From NCBI RefSeq assembly GCF_000526375.1, contig NZ_JAFY01000007.1, positions 868,001 through 932,000 on the forward strand: 64,000 bases of DNA, in the 5' to 3' direction. This DNA comes from Aminiphilus circumscriptus DSM 16581. GTDB taxonomy: Bacteria; Synergistota; Synergistia; Synergistales; Aminiphilaceae. The notes under the pieces are model-generated. The model saw only the letters and a program-made list of their open reading frames with translations, did not search any database and was not told the DNA's origin. Numbering within the stretch: the first letter of the stretch is position 1; every line of letters starts with the position of its first letter. The position numbers and the translations under genes are program-made. Positions 27,475 through 36,191 of this stretch are shown here, in pieces.

Positions 27475-28218
27475 TTACTCCGGTACCTTGATGTCCCCGA
27501 GGGGATAGTAGGGGATCATCTTCTCTTCCACCCAGTTCGCTGCGTCGGCGGGGCGCATGCCCCAGTTGGTGGGACAGGTGGAGAGCATCTCCACGAAGGA
27601 AAAGCCCTTCCGGTCGATCTGGGTCTGAAAGGCCCGCTTCACCGCCGCCGCAGCCTTGCCCACGTACTTAGGCTTGGCCACGGAGACCCGGGTGATGTAG
27701 GCTGGGGCCGCGAGGGTGGCGAGCAATTCCGCCACGCGCATGGGGTAGCCGTTCACGCCGGGGTCGCGTCCCAGAGGGCAGGTGGTGGCCTTCTGCTGCA
27801 AAAGCGTGGTGGGGGCCATTTGCCCTCCTGTCATGCCGTAGATGGCATTGTTGATGAAGATCACCGTGATGAGCTCTCCCCGGTTGGCGGCGTGGACGAT
27901 CTCCGCCATGCCGATGGAGGCCAGGTCGCCGTCCCCCTGATAGGTGAACCCCACCATGTCGGGACGGATGCGCTTCACCGCCGAGGCCACCGCCGGAGCC
28001 CTGCCATGGGCGGCCTCGTACATGTCGGTATCGATGTAGTTGTAGAGGAACACAGAGCACCCCACGGGAGCGACTCCGAAGGTTTTCTTCTGAATGCCGA
28101 GTTCGTCGATGACCTCCGCCACCAGTCTGTGGGCGATGCCGTGAGTACACCCCGGGCAGTAGTGGGTTGGCACATCCGACATGGATTTCGGGCGCTCGAA
28201 AATCTTGGTCTCTTTCAT
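27475..28218 (-). CDS. korB: 2-oxoacid:ferredoxin oxidoreductase beta subunit (thiamine pyrophosphate-binding)
   Basis: 247 residues. HYCPGCTHG (20-28) carries cysteines for a [4Fe-4S] cluster close to the thiamine. The thiamine pyrophosphate/Mg site is GDGDLASIG followed by [14 protein letters not shown] conserved Cys in STCPTNWG lies near the C-terminus. Length matches the short beta subunits of four-subunit enzymes. It begins 16 bases after the alpha-subunit stop, with GGGAGGGG upstream of the ATG. Confidence 0.93.
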   Translation of the reverse strand: MKETKIFERPKSMSDVPTHYCPGCTHGIAHRLVAEVIDELGIQKKTFGVAPVGCSVFLYNYIDTDMYEAAHGRAPAVASAVKRIRPDMVGFTYQGDGDLASIGMAEIVHAANRGELITVIFINNAIYGMTGGQMAPTTLLQQKATTCPLGRDPGVNGYPMRVAELLATLAAPAYITRVSVAKPKYVGKAAAAVKRAFQTQIDRKGFSFVEMLSTCPTNWGMRPADAANWVEEKMIPYYPLGDIKVPE

Positions 28219-28234
28219 GACGTCCCCTCCCGGC

Positions 28235-29296
28235 CTACTTGCCCGTGATCTCGCGGATCCGGGCCTCGATCTCGTCCACCGAGGGCGCGATGCCGCCCAC
28301 GCGTCCGCAGAAATGCACGGGAACGGTCCTGCCGACGCCGATCCTGACGTCGTCGATCATCTGACCGCAGCTCATCTCCACCACCAGCACGTCCTTCACG
28401 CTCCGGGGGAGATTCTCGAAGGGCGCGTAGGGGAAGGGATAGACCGAAATGGGGCGGATCATTCCCACTCGGAGCCCCTCCTTGCGGAGTTCGTTGATGG
28501 CGGACCGGGCGATGCGTGCCGTGGTACCGTAGGCGGCGAGCACGATCTCCGCGTCGTCCGTCCTGTAGCTCTCGTAACGTACCTCGTTCTTCTCCATCTC
28601 GCGGTACTTGGCCTGGAGCTTCATGTTGTGCCGCTCCAGCTCCTCCGGATCGAGGTAGAGGCTCTTCACCAACGCCCGGGTTCCGCGCCGCTCCATGTAA
28701 CCCACGGCCCAATCCCTCTTGTCGGGAAGCTCCATGGGTTCGGGGGTGCGGAACTCCACCGCTTCCATCATCTGCCCCATGAAGCCGTCGCCCAGGATCA
28801 TCACGGGGTTTTTATACTTTTCCGCCAGGTCGAAGGCGAGCATGGTGAGATCCACCCCCTCCTGGAGGGTGCTGGGGGCGAGGACGAGGAGCCGGTAGTC
28901 GCCGTGACCGCCACCGCGGGTGGCCTGGAAGTAGTCCGACTGGGCGGGAAGGATGCTCCCGAGCCCAGGGCCGCCCCGGACGATGTTCATGAGCACGCAA
29001 GGCAGCTCCGCTCCGGCGATGTAGCTGATTCCCTCGGACATGAGAGAAATCCCCGGACTCGACGAGGAGGTCATCACCCGTTCTCCCGTTCCGGCGCCGC
29101 CGAAGATCATATTGATCGCCGCCACTTCGCTCTCCGCCTGGAGATACACCCCACCGACCTCGGGAAGCCGCCTGGACATGTACTCGGGAATCTCGTTCTG
29201 GGGGGTGATGGGATAGCCGAAGAAATACCTGCACCCAGCACGAATCGCCGCCTCCGCCAGGGCCTCATTTCCCTTCATCAGGACACGTTCGCTCAT
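28235..29296 (-). CDS. korA: 2-oxoacid:ferredoxin oxidoreductase alpha subunit (KorA/VorB type)
   Basis: 353 residues. The N-terminal pyrimidine-binding domain has [28 protein letters not shown] and [15 protein letters not shown]; the region [10 protein letters not shown] is diagnostic for this family. The C-terminal domain ends with [18 protein letters not shown]. The ATG at 29296 lies downstream of GAGGTG, eight bases after the ferredoxin-subunit stop. A longer in-frame start at 29494 would overlap almost the whole ferredoxin gene and is rejected. Automated pipelines often label such proteins VorB (2-oxoisovalerate). Confidence 0.92.
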   Translation of the reverse strand: MSERVLMKGNEALAEAAIRAGCRYFFGYPITPQNEIPEYMSRRLPEVGGVYLQAESEVAAINMIFGGAGTGERVMTSSSSPGISLMSEGISYIAGAELPCVLMNIVRGGPGLGSILPAQSDYFQATRGGGHGDYRLLVLAPSTLQEGVDLTMLAFDLAEKYKNPVMILGDGFMGQMMEAVEFRTPEPMELPDKRDWAVGYMERRGTRALVKSLYLDPEELERHNMKLQAKYREMEKNEVRYESYRTDDAEIVLAAYGTTARIARSAINELRKEGLRVGMIRPISVYPFPYAPFENLPRSVKDVLVVEMSCGQMIDDVRIGVGRTVPVHFCGRVGGIAPSVDEIEARIREITGK

Positions 29297-29304
29297 CGTC
29301 GCGT

Positions 29305-29529
29305 TCACCTCGCATCCTCGTCGATCCGGAAGACTTCGATCGCCACATCGGGGCACGTGAGCGCGCACATGCGACAGGCGATGCACCCTTCGGCGAACTG
29401 CTCCGCGGGCCGATATCCCTTGTCGTTGATCCTGTCGGAAATGCGCAGAACGCTCTTCGGACAGGCCGCAACACACAGGCCGCAGCTCTTGCACCGATCC
29501 TCGATCACCGTAATTCGCCCTTTAGGCAT
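29305..29529 (-). CDS. korD: 2-oxoacid:ferredoxin oxidoreductase delta subunit, 2[4Fe-4S] ferredoxin
   Basis: 74 residues with two CxxCxxCxxxCP motifs: Cys13, 16, 19, 23 and Cys49, 52, 55, 59. It relays electrons from the thiamine site to external ferredoxin. The ATG at 29529 is eight bases after GAGAGAGG; a GTG at 29538 is also in frame but too close to that site. Its start overlaps the end of the upstream P-loop gene by eight bases, so that gene belongs to the same transcript. Confidence 0.92.
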   Translation of the reverse strand: MPKGRITVIEDRCKSCGLCVAACPKSVLRISDRINDKGYRPAEQFAEGCIACRMCALTCPDVAIEVFRIDEDAR

Positions 29530-30292
29530 CCACCACACCTCTCTCCCATGGCAGAAGAATACGCCGCTTCAGAGGCCAAAGAGGAACGCCCGCGAGCGTC
29601 ACCCCCTCCTCCGAAGATCCGACAACCGCGTACCACAGTGCTTCCGCGACACCCGCGTACAACAGAGGAATCCCCAGGGTTTCCGAGGCCTCTTTCGCGA
29701 GGTCGATCCCCTTTGCCACGTCCTCCATGGTCGTCTCGCCGAGACAATGGGCATTGCTCAGCAATCCCGTGATCCGGAGTCCCGTTACCATTTCGAGGTC
29801 GGCGTGGAGAACGGCGATCTTCTGCAGCGTGTTCGTCTGGGGGCGGAAGGAATTGACGACCAGAAGAAACGTGATGCCTTCTTTCTCGAGAAGCGGCGCG
29901 AACTGGGTGAGGGCCATGCCGCCCCGGGCGTCTCCTCCCACGTCGAGGAAGAGCCTGTCGGTACCCCCGATGGAGCGGGGCACCTCCGGGGAAAGGGCCG
30001 GTGCATCCCCCCACCGGGCGTCCCCCGGAGAGGTGATGACCTGAAATCCTTCGGCGCGGAGCGTCTCCACCCGTTCGCGGACACAAAAATAGGGGTTGGT
30101 GATGTCCACATCGGCGATGCGGACTCCCTCCCCCATCTGGAGAAACGTATGAGCCAGATTCAGGAGCCACTCGGACTTGCCCGATCCGAGGGCTCCGCCT
30201 ACAGCGAGGTTGCGTTCCCAGGAATGAAGACCGATGAGACGTTTCCGCGCCAGGGCGGAACCATGGCGTTTCAGGGCATCGACCGTTCTCAT
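29522..30292 (-). CDS. P-loop NTPase of unknown function coupled to the oxidoreductase operon
   Basis: 256 residues. Walker A is GGALGSGKS (32-40). ADVDITNPYFCVRE (60-73) follows the end of the second strand, and FLDVGGDARGG (115-125) resembles a Walker B/switch II DxxG. A putative base-specificity strand is LLVVNSFRPQT. These are SIMIBI-class (MinD/ArsA/CooC-like) features, but a second Lys in the P-loop is absent. There is no membrane segment or Cys cluster. The gene overlaps both neighbours (ATGA with fmt; eight bases with korD). I do not recognise a named family; a maturation or regulatory role for the oxidoreductase is only a guess from position. Confidence 0.8.
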   Translation of the reverse strand: MRTVDALKRHGSALARKRLIGLHSWERNLAVGGALGSGKSEWLLNLAHTFLQMGEGVRIADVDITNPYFCVRERVETLRAEGFQVITSPGDARWGDAPALSPEVPRSIGGTDRLFLDVGGDARGGMALTQFAPLLEKEGITFLLVVNSFRPQTNTLQKIAVLHADLEMVTGLRITGLLSNAHCLGETTMEDVAKGIDLAKEASETLGIPLLYAGVAEALWYAVVGSSEEGVTLAGVPLWPLKRRILLPWERGVVDA

Positions 30293-31227
30293 TCGAACAG
30301 AATCCCTCCGCTTTCCCGCAGACCCCGGATCCACGCAAGGGCCTGACACCGAGGCTTTCCCTCGGGCTGTACCTCCAGAAGCTCCACCGCGCCGTCGCCG
30401 CAGGCGACGACCGGCCCACCCTCCGCAAGTCGAAGCAGTGCGCCGGGGTGTCCCGTTCCCTCCGCAGGCCTGCTGCGCCAGAGCTTCACGCGTTTTCCTC
30501 CCACACAGGTGAACGCCCCGGGCGCGAGTGCGAGCGCCCGAATCCGGTTGTGCACGGCGAGGGCGGATGTGGTCCACTCCACCCGGGCCTCTTCTTTGGC
30601 GATTTTGGGGGCAATTGTGGCGAGCCTCGAATCCTGACTTTTTTCGAGGGTATGTCCCTGCTGCAACAATTGTAAGACACGGAGCAACATTTGGCTACCC
30701 TTCAGGGCGAGAACCCGCAACAGATCCACCGCGTCGTCCTCCGGGGCCACGGCGTGGCTCTCCCGGGCGAGGATCGGCCCGGCATCCATCTCGCGGACGA
30801 GACGGAACACCGAAACTCCCGTCTCGGCGACACCGTCGAGCAGCGCCCGCTGGATCGGAGCGGCCCCGCGGTAGGCGGGGAGCAGGGAGGGATGGATGTT
30901 GCAGCAACCGAAGCGGGGAAGATCGAGAAAGGGAGGAAGGATGAGCTGGCCAAAATCCACCACGAGCAGCGCGTCGGGACGCTCCTCCTCCAGGGCCTTC
31001 AGGAAATGCTCCTCCCTGGAGAGTTTCTCCGAGTATTCCGGCTCGTAGCCGGCCTGCCGCGCCGCCTCGTCGAGCGGCACAGGACGCAGACGAAGCCCCC
31101 GTCCCGCCGGTCGGGGCGGGGCGGTGACAACCCGGGTAAAGCGCATCTCCGCCGCGAGAGCGGAAAAGCAGGCCGCGGCAAAGAGTCCCGAGCCGAGAAA
31201 CCAATAGCGACCCTCCGGAGGTATCAT
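30289..31227 (-). CDS. fmt: Methionyl-tRNA formyltransferase
   Basis: Formylates initiator Met-tRNA using 10-formyl-tetrahydrofolate. 312 residues with the active-site region NIHPSLLPAYRGAAPIQRAL and the downstream TGVSVFRLVREMDAGPIL. The C-terminal domain has FTCVGGKRVKLW. The N-terminal Rossmann strand is slightly unusual (YWFLGSGLFAAACF). It follows def, as in many bacteria. The ATG at 31227 has AAAGGA six bases upstream; an ATG at 31233 overlaps the def stop (ATGA) but abuts the ribosome binding site. Confidence 0.93.
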   Translation of the reverse strand: MIPPEGRYWFLGSGLFAAACFSALAAEMRFTRVVTAPPRPAGRGLRLRPVPLDEAARQAGYEPEYSEKLSREEHFLKALEEERPDALLVVDFGQLILPPFLDLPRFGCCNIHPSLLPAYRGAAPIQRALLDGVAETGVSVFRLVREMDAGPILARESHAVAPEDDAVDLLRVLALKGSQMLLRVLQLLQQGHTLEKSQDSRLATIAPKIAKEEARVEWTTSALAVHNRIRALALAPGAFTCVGGKRVKLWRSRPAEGTGHPGALLRLAEGGPVVACGDGAVELLEVQPEGKPRCQALAWIRGLRESGGILFE

Positions 31228-31229
31228 GG

Positions 31230-31715
31230 TCATTCCTTTCGTTTCTGCAGGCGTCTTTTGATGAGATGCCTCTTCATGGGCGAGACGTGGTCGATGAGGA
31301 GTTTTCCGTTGATATGGTCGATCTCGTGGGAAAGTGCCCGGGCGGCAAACTCCTCCCCCGTGATGGTACGGAGGTCCCCGTTCTCGTCCCGGGCCTCCAC
31401 TACCACCCGAAGAGGACGCGTCACCTTCTCGAAGATCTCGGGAAAGCTCAGGCACCCCTCCTCGCCCACCTGCTCCCCCTCGACCTCGAGGATCCTGGGG
31501 TTCACCAGGACGTGCCGTTCCCCCTTGAGGACCACCACGATGACCCGCCTGGAAACGCCCACTTGGGGCGCCGCGAGGCCCACGCCGTCCTTCGCCTCCA
31601 TGGTGTCCCACATGTCTCGGAGAAACACCCGGAACGCGTCGTCAAACTCCGTGACCTCCTCCGCGGGAGCGCGCAGCGCCGGATCCGGATAGATGCGCAC
31701 CGGAAGTACCGCCAT
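31230..31715 (-). CDS. def: Peptide deformylase
   Basis: 161-residue metalloenzyme removing the N-formyl group from nascent proteins. All three motifs are present: GVGLAAPQVG (44-53), EEGCLSFP with metal ligand Cys88, and HEIDH with His130, Glu131 and His134. AGGAGGG precedes the ATG at 31715 by about six bases. It lies downstream of rpsA and is coupled to fmt, the enzyme that adds the group it removes. Confidence 0.95.
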   Translation of the reverse strand: MAVLPVRIYPDPALRAPAEEVTEFDDAFRVFLRDMWDTMEAKDGVGLAAPQVGVSRRVIVVVLKGERHVLVNPRILEVEGEQVGEEGCLSFPEIFEKVTRPLRVVVEARDENGDLRTITGEEFAARALSHEIDHINGKLLIDHVSPMKRHLIKRRLQKRKE

Positions 31716-31744
31716 ACCGTTCCCTCCTGCCTGACACGACAAAG

Positions 31745-31773
31745 GACCGCCCGGCCCGAGGGCAAGGCGGTCT
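31745..31773 (-). terminator. Hairpin between rpsA and def
   Basis: Stem GACCGCC (31745-31751 on the plus strand) with GGCGGTC (31767-31773); on the minus strand it is followed by CTTTG. It may partly terminate or protect the abundant rpsA transcript before def. Weak as a terminator. Confidence 0.35.
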
Positions 31774-31800
31774 CGTTCTTTCTCTCGTCGAACCCGGGGT

Positions 31801-33363
31801 CTAGTGGCCGCCGTTGTTGAACATGCCGCCCAGATAGTCTCCGATGGTGACGGAGGCATCCTCCTGGGGCAGAACGGGCTCCTTCTGGCGTCCCTCGCCC
31901 TGGCGACGGCGCGGCCTCTCGGAACGCTCCTCGTCGGAATGCCGCCGGGGCTGCGCCTGCTGTTGCTGCTGCTCCTGGGACTCGTCAGGCTGCTGCAGCG
32001 CGCTCAGGCTGAGGCGGATACGCCGCTCCGCGGGGTTGACCTCCAGAATGCGGGCGGTCACCTCCTGTCCTTCCTGCAGCACGTCCTCGGGTTTCTCCAC
32101 CCGCTGACGGCTCAGTTGAGAGATGTGAATGAGTCCTTCCACACCTTTCTCCAGTTCCACAAAGGCGCCGAACTCTGCGAGACGGACCACCTTCACCTCC
32201 ACGTCCTGGCCGGCGGCGTAGCGTTCGCCCACACCGTTCCACGGGTCGTGCAGCTGCTTGTAGCCCAGGCTGATCCGCTTGCGCTCGCAGTCTACGTCGA
32301 GGATACGCACGTCCACGGTCTCGCCCTTCCGGAGCACTTCCTTGGGATGCTTGATCCGTGTCCAGCTCAGGTCGCCAATATGAATCAGTCCCTCGATGCC
32401 GGGCTCTATCTCCACGAAGGCGCCGAAGTCGGTGAGGTTCGTCACGACACCGGTGGTGAGCACGTCCTTGCCCCACCGCTCGCCCACGGTCTCCCAGGGG
32501 TCCGCCTGGACCTGCTTCATGCTCAGGGAGATCCGGTTGTTCTCGCGATCGATGCCGATGACCTTGACCTTCACCGAATCGCCCTTCTTGACGATTTCCT
32601 TGGGTTTCGCGTTGCGCTGCCAGGAGAGTTCGGAAATGTGCACAAGCCCCTCCACAGGACCGAGGCTCACGAAGACGCCGAAGGACGTGATGCTGCTGAT
32701 CGTGCCCTCGAGAACGGCCCCCTCCTCGACCTGGGAATAGAAGCCGTCCCGCTGGTAGTTCATCTCCTCCTCCAGCACGGAACGCCGGGAGAAAACCAGG
32801 CGACGTTTCTTCCTGTCTTTTTCGAGGAGTTTCACCTCGAAGGTCTCATCTACGAACCGTCCGGGGTTGACACCCCGGCCCTCTTCCGCGAGATGCGAAA
32901 TGGGGATGAAGCCCTCGATGCCACAGCAATCCACGATGAGACCGCCCTTGACCTTCCGGAGACCCCGCACCGTGACGACATCGCTCTTGCCCAGAGCCTC
33001 TTCGACGGCGTTCCACCGGTCGTCGAAGGCCGAGCGCCAGCGGCTCACCACAAGCTGGGATTCCTCGTTCTGAATGATGTTGATCACCTGAACGCGAATC
33101 GTGTCTCCCACGGAGGGCTCGGGTACATCCTCGACCAGAGCGCGATGGGTCCACTCCCGACGGGGAAGGAAACCCTCGCACTTGTAGCCCACGTCGACGA
33201 GCCATCCATCCTCGCTCGCCTCGACGATGACGCCGTCCACCAGTTTTCCCCGATGGATCTCCTGGGCCTCGTACTCCGCCAGCATGTCCTCCATCGTGGT
33301 GCTTCCGCTCTCGATGACCGGATCCATTCCTTCAACGTTGTTCTCGTGCTCCACCATTACCAT
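31801..33363 (-). CDS. rpsA: 30S ribosomal protein S1 (five S1 repeats)
   Basis: 520 residues with five recognisable S1 RNA-binding repeats, for example GVIVEASEDGWLVDVG, GTISSITSFGVFVSLG, GVVTNLTDFGAFVEIE and VKVVRLAEFGAFVELE, rather than the six of E. coli. The C-terminal 70 residues are a Gln- and Arg-rich tail. It would bind mRNA leaders on the 30S subunit. The start overlaps the end of ispH by 32 bases; AAGGGGG lies five bases upstream of the ATG. The ispH-rpsA pairing is known from clostridia, where the two are sometimes fused. Confidence 0.93.
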   Translation of the reverse strand: MVMVEHENNVEGMDPVIESGSTTMEDMLAEYEAQEIHRGKLVDGVIVEASEDGWLVDVGYKCEGFLPRREWTHRALVEDVPEPSVGDTIRVQVINIIQNEESQLVVSRWRSAFDDRWNAVEEALGKSDVVTVRGLRKVKGGLIVDCCGIEGFIPISHLAEEGRGVNPGRFVDETFEVKLLEKDRKKRRLVFSRRSVLEEEMNYQRDGFYSQVEEGAVLEGTISSITSFGVFVSLGPVEGLVHISELSWQRNAKPKEIVKKGDSVKVKVIGIDRENNRISLSMKQVQADPWETVGERWGKDVLTTGVVTNLTDFGAFVEIEPGIEGLIHIGDLSWTRIKHPKEVLRKGETVDVRILDVDCERKRISLGYKQLHDPWNGVGERYAAGQDVEVKVVRLAEFGAFVELEKGVEGLIHISQLSRQRVEKPEDVLQEGQEVTARILEVNPAERRIRLSLSALQQPDESQEQQQQQAQPRRHSDEERSERPRRRQGEGRQKEPVLPQEDASVTIGDYLGGMFNNGGH

Positions 33364-34213
33364 CCATCCCCCTTGACGACCTTTCTGTCGCGAGCATTGA
33401 TATAAGCTGGTGAATGAGCCAGTCCGGAGTGCTCGCCCCGGCGGCTACGCCGATGATGGCCTTGTCCGACAACCACCCCCGATCGAGTTCCTGAGCATGT
33501 TCGATCCAGAGCACGGGTGCCCCCGCGCCCTGGGCGATCTCGAAGAGCTTTTTCGTGTTGGCGCTGTTTCGTCCACCAATAATGATAATACCATCCACTT
33601 CCGCTGCCAAGCGACGCACCGAATCCTGCCGCGCCACGGTGGCTCCGCAGATGGTATTGAACACCCTGATCTCCCGCGCCTGGGGCACCACCCGGGCCAC
33701 AACACCCGCCAGGGTGGTCTCCTTCTGTGTAGTCTGACAGACGATGCCGATTTTGTCACGCCGCGGCGGCAGGGAGAATTCTTTCATGTCGTTCAGCACT
33801 TCCGCCTCGCCTGTGACATAGCCCCGGATGCCCTGCACCTCGGGGTGATCCTCGTCTCCGACGATCACCACGAAATATCCCTCCCGGGAGAGCAGTTCCG
33901 CCCGTTCCTGGGCGTTGCGCACGAAGGGGCAGGTGCCGTCCACGATCCGTCCAGCCCGTTTGCGCGCCGTCTCGAAGACCCGGGGAGACACGCCGTGAGC
34001 GCGGATGAACACCGTCGCCCCCTCGGGGATGGTGTCGGGATCCTCCACCACCACGAGCCCCACCGCCTCCAAGCGCGCGATCTCCTGCGGATTATGGATG
34101 GGACTGCCCAAGGCGAAGACCCGGCCACCGTCCCGCAGCGCGTTCTCAAGCTCCTCCACGGCCCTGCGCACACCGAAGCAAAGACCGGTAGGGTTTGCAA
34201 CGACAACCTTCAT
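33332..34213 (-). CDS. ispH: 4-hydroxy-3-methylbut-2-enyl diphosphate reductase
   Basis: Last step of the MEP isoprenoid pathway, giving IPP and DMAPP. 293 residues with the three [4Fe-4S] ligands Cys12, Cys95 and Cys189 (GLCFGVRRAV, DGTCPFV, NTICGAT), and substrate-site His40 and His123. GGNS-type residues appear in GGRNSANTKKL. It starts with an ATGA overlap with miaA and its end overlaps rpsA, so the three genes share a transcript. Confidence 0.95.
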   Translation of the reverse strand: MKVVVANPTGLCFGVRRAVEELENALRDGGRVFALGSPIHNPQEIARLEAVGLVVVEDPDTIPEGATVFIRAHGVSPRVFETARKRAGRIVDGTCPFVRNAQERAELLSREGYFVVIVGDEDHPEVQGIRGYVTGEAEVLNDMKEFSLPPRRDKIGIVCQTTQKETTLAGVVARVVPQAREIRVFNTICGATVARQDSVRRLAAEVDGIIIIGGRNSANTKKLFEIAQGAGAPVLWIEHAQELDRGWLSDKAIIGVAAGASTPDWLIHQLISMLATERSSRGMDGNGGAREQR

Positions 34214-35244
34214 GCGCCCTCCCGAACTGCGCCGGGATCTCCTCCGGCGTTTTTTCCGGAATGCCCCGCGAGATGTCTTCCACAGGATTCCAGAATTGTA
34301 GCATAAGAAGATTCCTCCAAAACATGCGATGCATCATACCACAAGACCGGTGAAAATTTGCGGAACCACGTCATCTGTCTTCGTGAAAAAGCCCGGGTCG
34401 CCGCAGCGTCTCCGTTCATCGCCTCCTCGAACGTGCACTCCCCCCGGTGGTACGCCACCAGTTCCCGGTAGCCGAATCCCTGCAGGGCGGGCATGCTCTC
34501 GTCGAAGCCGTGTTCGAGGAGCCACGCCACCTCCTCCGGAAATCCCGAGGAGAACTGTCTGCGCACCCGCTCGTTGATCCGCCGGTACAGCTCCTCCCGG
34601 GAGCGGAGCAGACCAATGTAGAGCACCGCGTAGGGCGCGGCGGAAAGCGCTCCCTTCCGGTAGGTCTCCGTGGCAGGGCGCCCGGTCAGCTCGAAGAGTT
34701 CCAGGGCGCGGACGACTCGCCGCAGATCCCTGGGGTGGATCCGCGCCGCCGACGGGGGATCCAGCTCCGCGAGGTGCCGGTGCAGCGCCTCTCTCCCGAT
34801 CCGGGCCGCCTCGTCCTCCAAGCGCCGCCGCACTTCCCAGCTCCTGGGCAAATCCTCCGTGAGAATGCTGTCCAGGAGCGCCCTGTAGTAGAAGGGCGTG
34901 CCTCCCACCAGCAAAGGGACCCGTCCCCGAGCCCGGAGACGGGAGATCGCCGCCCCCGCCGCCGCGGCGAACTCCGCCGCAGAATAAGGCTCGTCCGGGT
35001 CCGCCACGTCGAGGAGGTGGTGCACGATGCGGCGGCGCATCTCCGGCGACGCCTTGTCGGTTCCCACATCCATGTAGCGGTAGACCTGCCGGGAGTCCAC
35101 GGAGAGAATCTCCGCACCCAGGTCCTCCGCAAGGCGGAAGCTGAACTCGGTCTTGCCCACTGCGGTGGGGCCGATGATCGCCACCAGCGACACCGTGTCG
35201 ATGCCGAAGCGATCCCCGAATGTTTTTTTCGTCTTTTCCGTCAT
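34210..35244 (-). CDS. miaA: tRNA dimethylallyltransferase
   Basis: Transfers the dimethylallyl group to A37 of tRNAs reading UNN codons. 344 residues; P-loop GPTAVGKT (25-32), SVDSRQVYRYMDVGTDK and GGTPFYYRALLDSI are family motifs. It consumes DMAPP, the product of the adjacent IspH. The ATG at 35244 is seven bases after GAGGAG. It is the first gene of the long leftward array reaching the sigma factor at 21964. The C-terminal 25 residues are Gly/Arg-rich and vary in the family. Confidence 0.94.
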   Translation of the reverse strand: MTEKTKKTFGDRFGIDTVSLVAIIGPTAVGKTEFSFRLAEDLGAEILSVDSRQVYRYMDVGTDKASPEMRRRIVHHLLDVADPDEPYSAAEFAAAAGAAISRLRARGRVPLLVGGTPFYYRALLDSILTEDLPRSWEVRRRLEDEAARIGREALHRHLAELDPPSAARIHPRDLRRVVRALELFELTGRPATETYRKGALSAAPYAVLYIGLLRSREELYRRINERVRRQFSSGFPEEVAWLLEHGFDESMPALQGFGYRELVAYHRGECTFEEAMNGDAAATRAFSRRQMTWFRKFSPVLWYDASHVLEESSYATILESCGRHLAGHSGKNAGGDPGAVREGA

Positions 35245-35781
35245 GACGCGTCTCCTCGCTTCCATTCCGAGAGGCACGGCAAAGGCGCAGCCTTCCCGGT
35301 GACACTGTATTGTACCATCCGAAACCCCTCCACCGGACCGCCTTTCTCAGATACCTCCGCTCCTCCGAAAAGCTGGCAAAGCACCCCTCGGAAATGCCGA
35401 ACACCGGAACGATCTTTTCACAGGGCATAACGCACACGACGGCTCCGGGAGCACGTATGCGCTCTTCTCGGAGACAGAGTCGCCGTCCTCCGAAGGCTCC
35501 CTTTCCTCCAGTGGCTTTCCGCTGCGGTGCCCCGACTTGTGCTAAACTGAAAAGGTAAAACAACCTTCTCCGGGAAAACGGTTCGCCTGTCGCACATCGT
35601 GTCTTTTCACGGCCGTGCGTGGATATGCGAGGGACGTGCGACAGCCCGTTCCCCGGAAGATACCCCACCGTAGCGATCCGAACAAATAGGCCGTTCCGGG
35701 GAGTTCCGGACCAATCCAGGGCGAAAACGCGGAAAATTCGACGGAGAGAGAACGCAGGGAAGCAAAGAGGAGGAATGAACC
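35245..35781. other. Intergenic region between divergent miaA and hemerythrin genes
   Basis: 537 bp without a credible gene; reading frames here have GC-driven composition and no ribosome binding sites. It should hold the promoter of the whole miaA-to-sigma-factor array on one side and of the hemerythrin-cheC-cheD operon on the other. TACAAT occurs on the minus strand near 35315 and TAAACT on the plus strand near 35545, both without a convincing -35 box. I could not fit a known riboswitch. Confidence 0.5.
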
Positions 35782-36174
35782 ATGGGAGTCGCATGGAGCG
35801 ACGATCTCGCCATCGGCATCGGCATCATCGACGATCAGCACCGGAAGTTGATCGAGCGCATCGCCGCCTTTTCCGAGGCGGTGGAGCGGAAGGAGGTGGA
35901 CCAGATCGACGAGACCGTGAACTACCTCGTCGGCTACGCCATCCAACACTTCGGCGCGGAGGAACTGCTCATGATCCGCAATTGCTACGACGAGTTCGAC
36001 GCGCACCGGGATGAGCACAGCTGGTTCATCAAGGAGGTCGGCCGGGTTCACCGGAACCTGGTGGAGGGAGCACTCTCTCCAGAGCGCATCACCGAGCTGC
36101 GGGACATGCTGGTCCGATGGACGCTGGAGCACATCAGCGTCAAGGATCGGCGGATCGCACGATTTATCCGCTGA
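35782..36174 (+). CDS. Bacteriohemerythrin
   Basis: 130-residue four-helix oxygen-binding protein with a di-iron site. The full ligand set is visible: His20, His56, Glu60, His75, His79, His117 and Asp122 (DDQH, HFGAEE, HRDEH, LEHISVKD). In anaerobes such proteins bind, deliver or sense O2. AGAGGAGGA precedes the ATG. It is followed 17 bases later by cheC on the same strand, which suggests a signalling role. Confidence 0.92.
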   Translation: MGVAWSDDLAIGIGIIDDQHRKLIERIAAFSEAVERKEVDQIDETVNYLVGYAIQHFGAEELLMIRNCYDEFDAHRDEHSWFIKEVGRVHRNLVEGALSPERITELRDMLVRWTLEHISVKDRRIARFIR

Positions 36175-36191
36175 GGCGGGAGGGAACGGCC

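Noticed and set aside
31804-33405. 533-codon plus-strand open frame opposite rpsA
   Set aside because: Leu/His-rich composition with no motif; the opposite strand encodes ribosomal protein S1 with five clear repeats.
35536-35781. Possible riboswitch upstream of the hemerythrin gene
   Set aside because: Several short GC-rich inverted repeats occur, but none fits the core of a class I know, including cyclic di-GMP types.
34334-35794. 486-codon minus-strand frame overlapping miaA in another frame
   Set aside because: It overlaps most of miaA, whose motifs are complete, and its extension into the intergenic region has no family resemblance.
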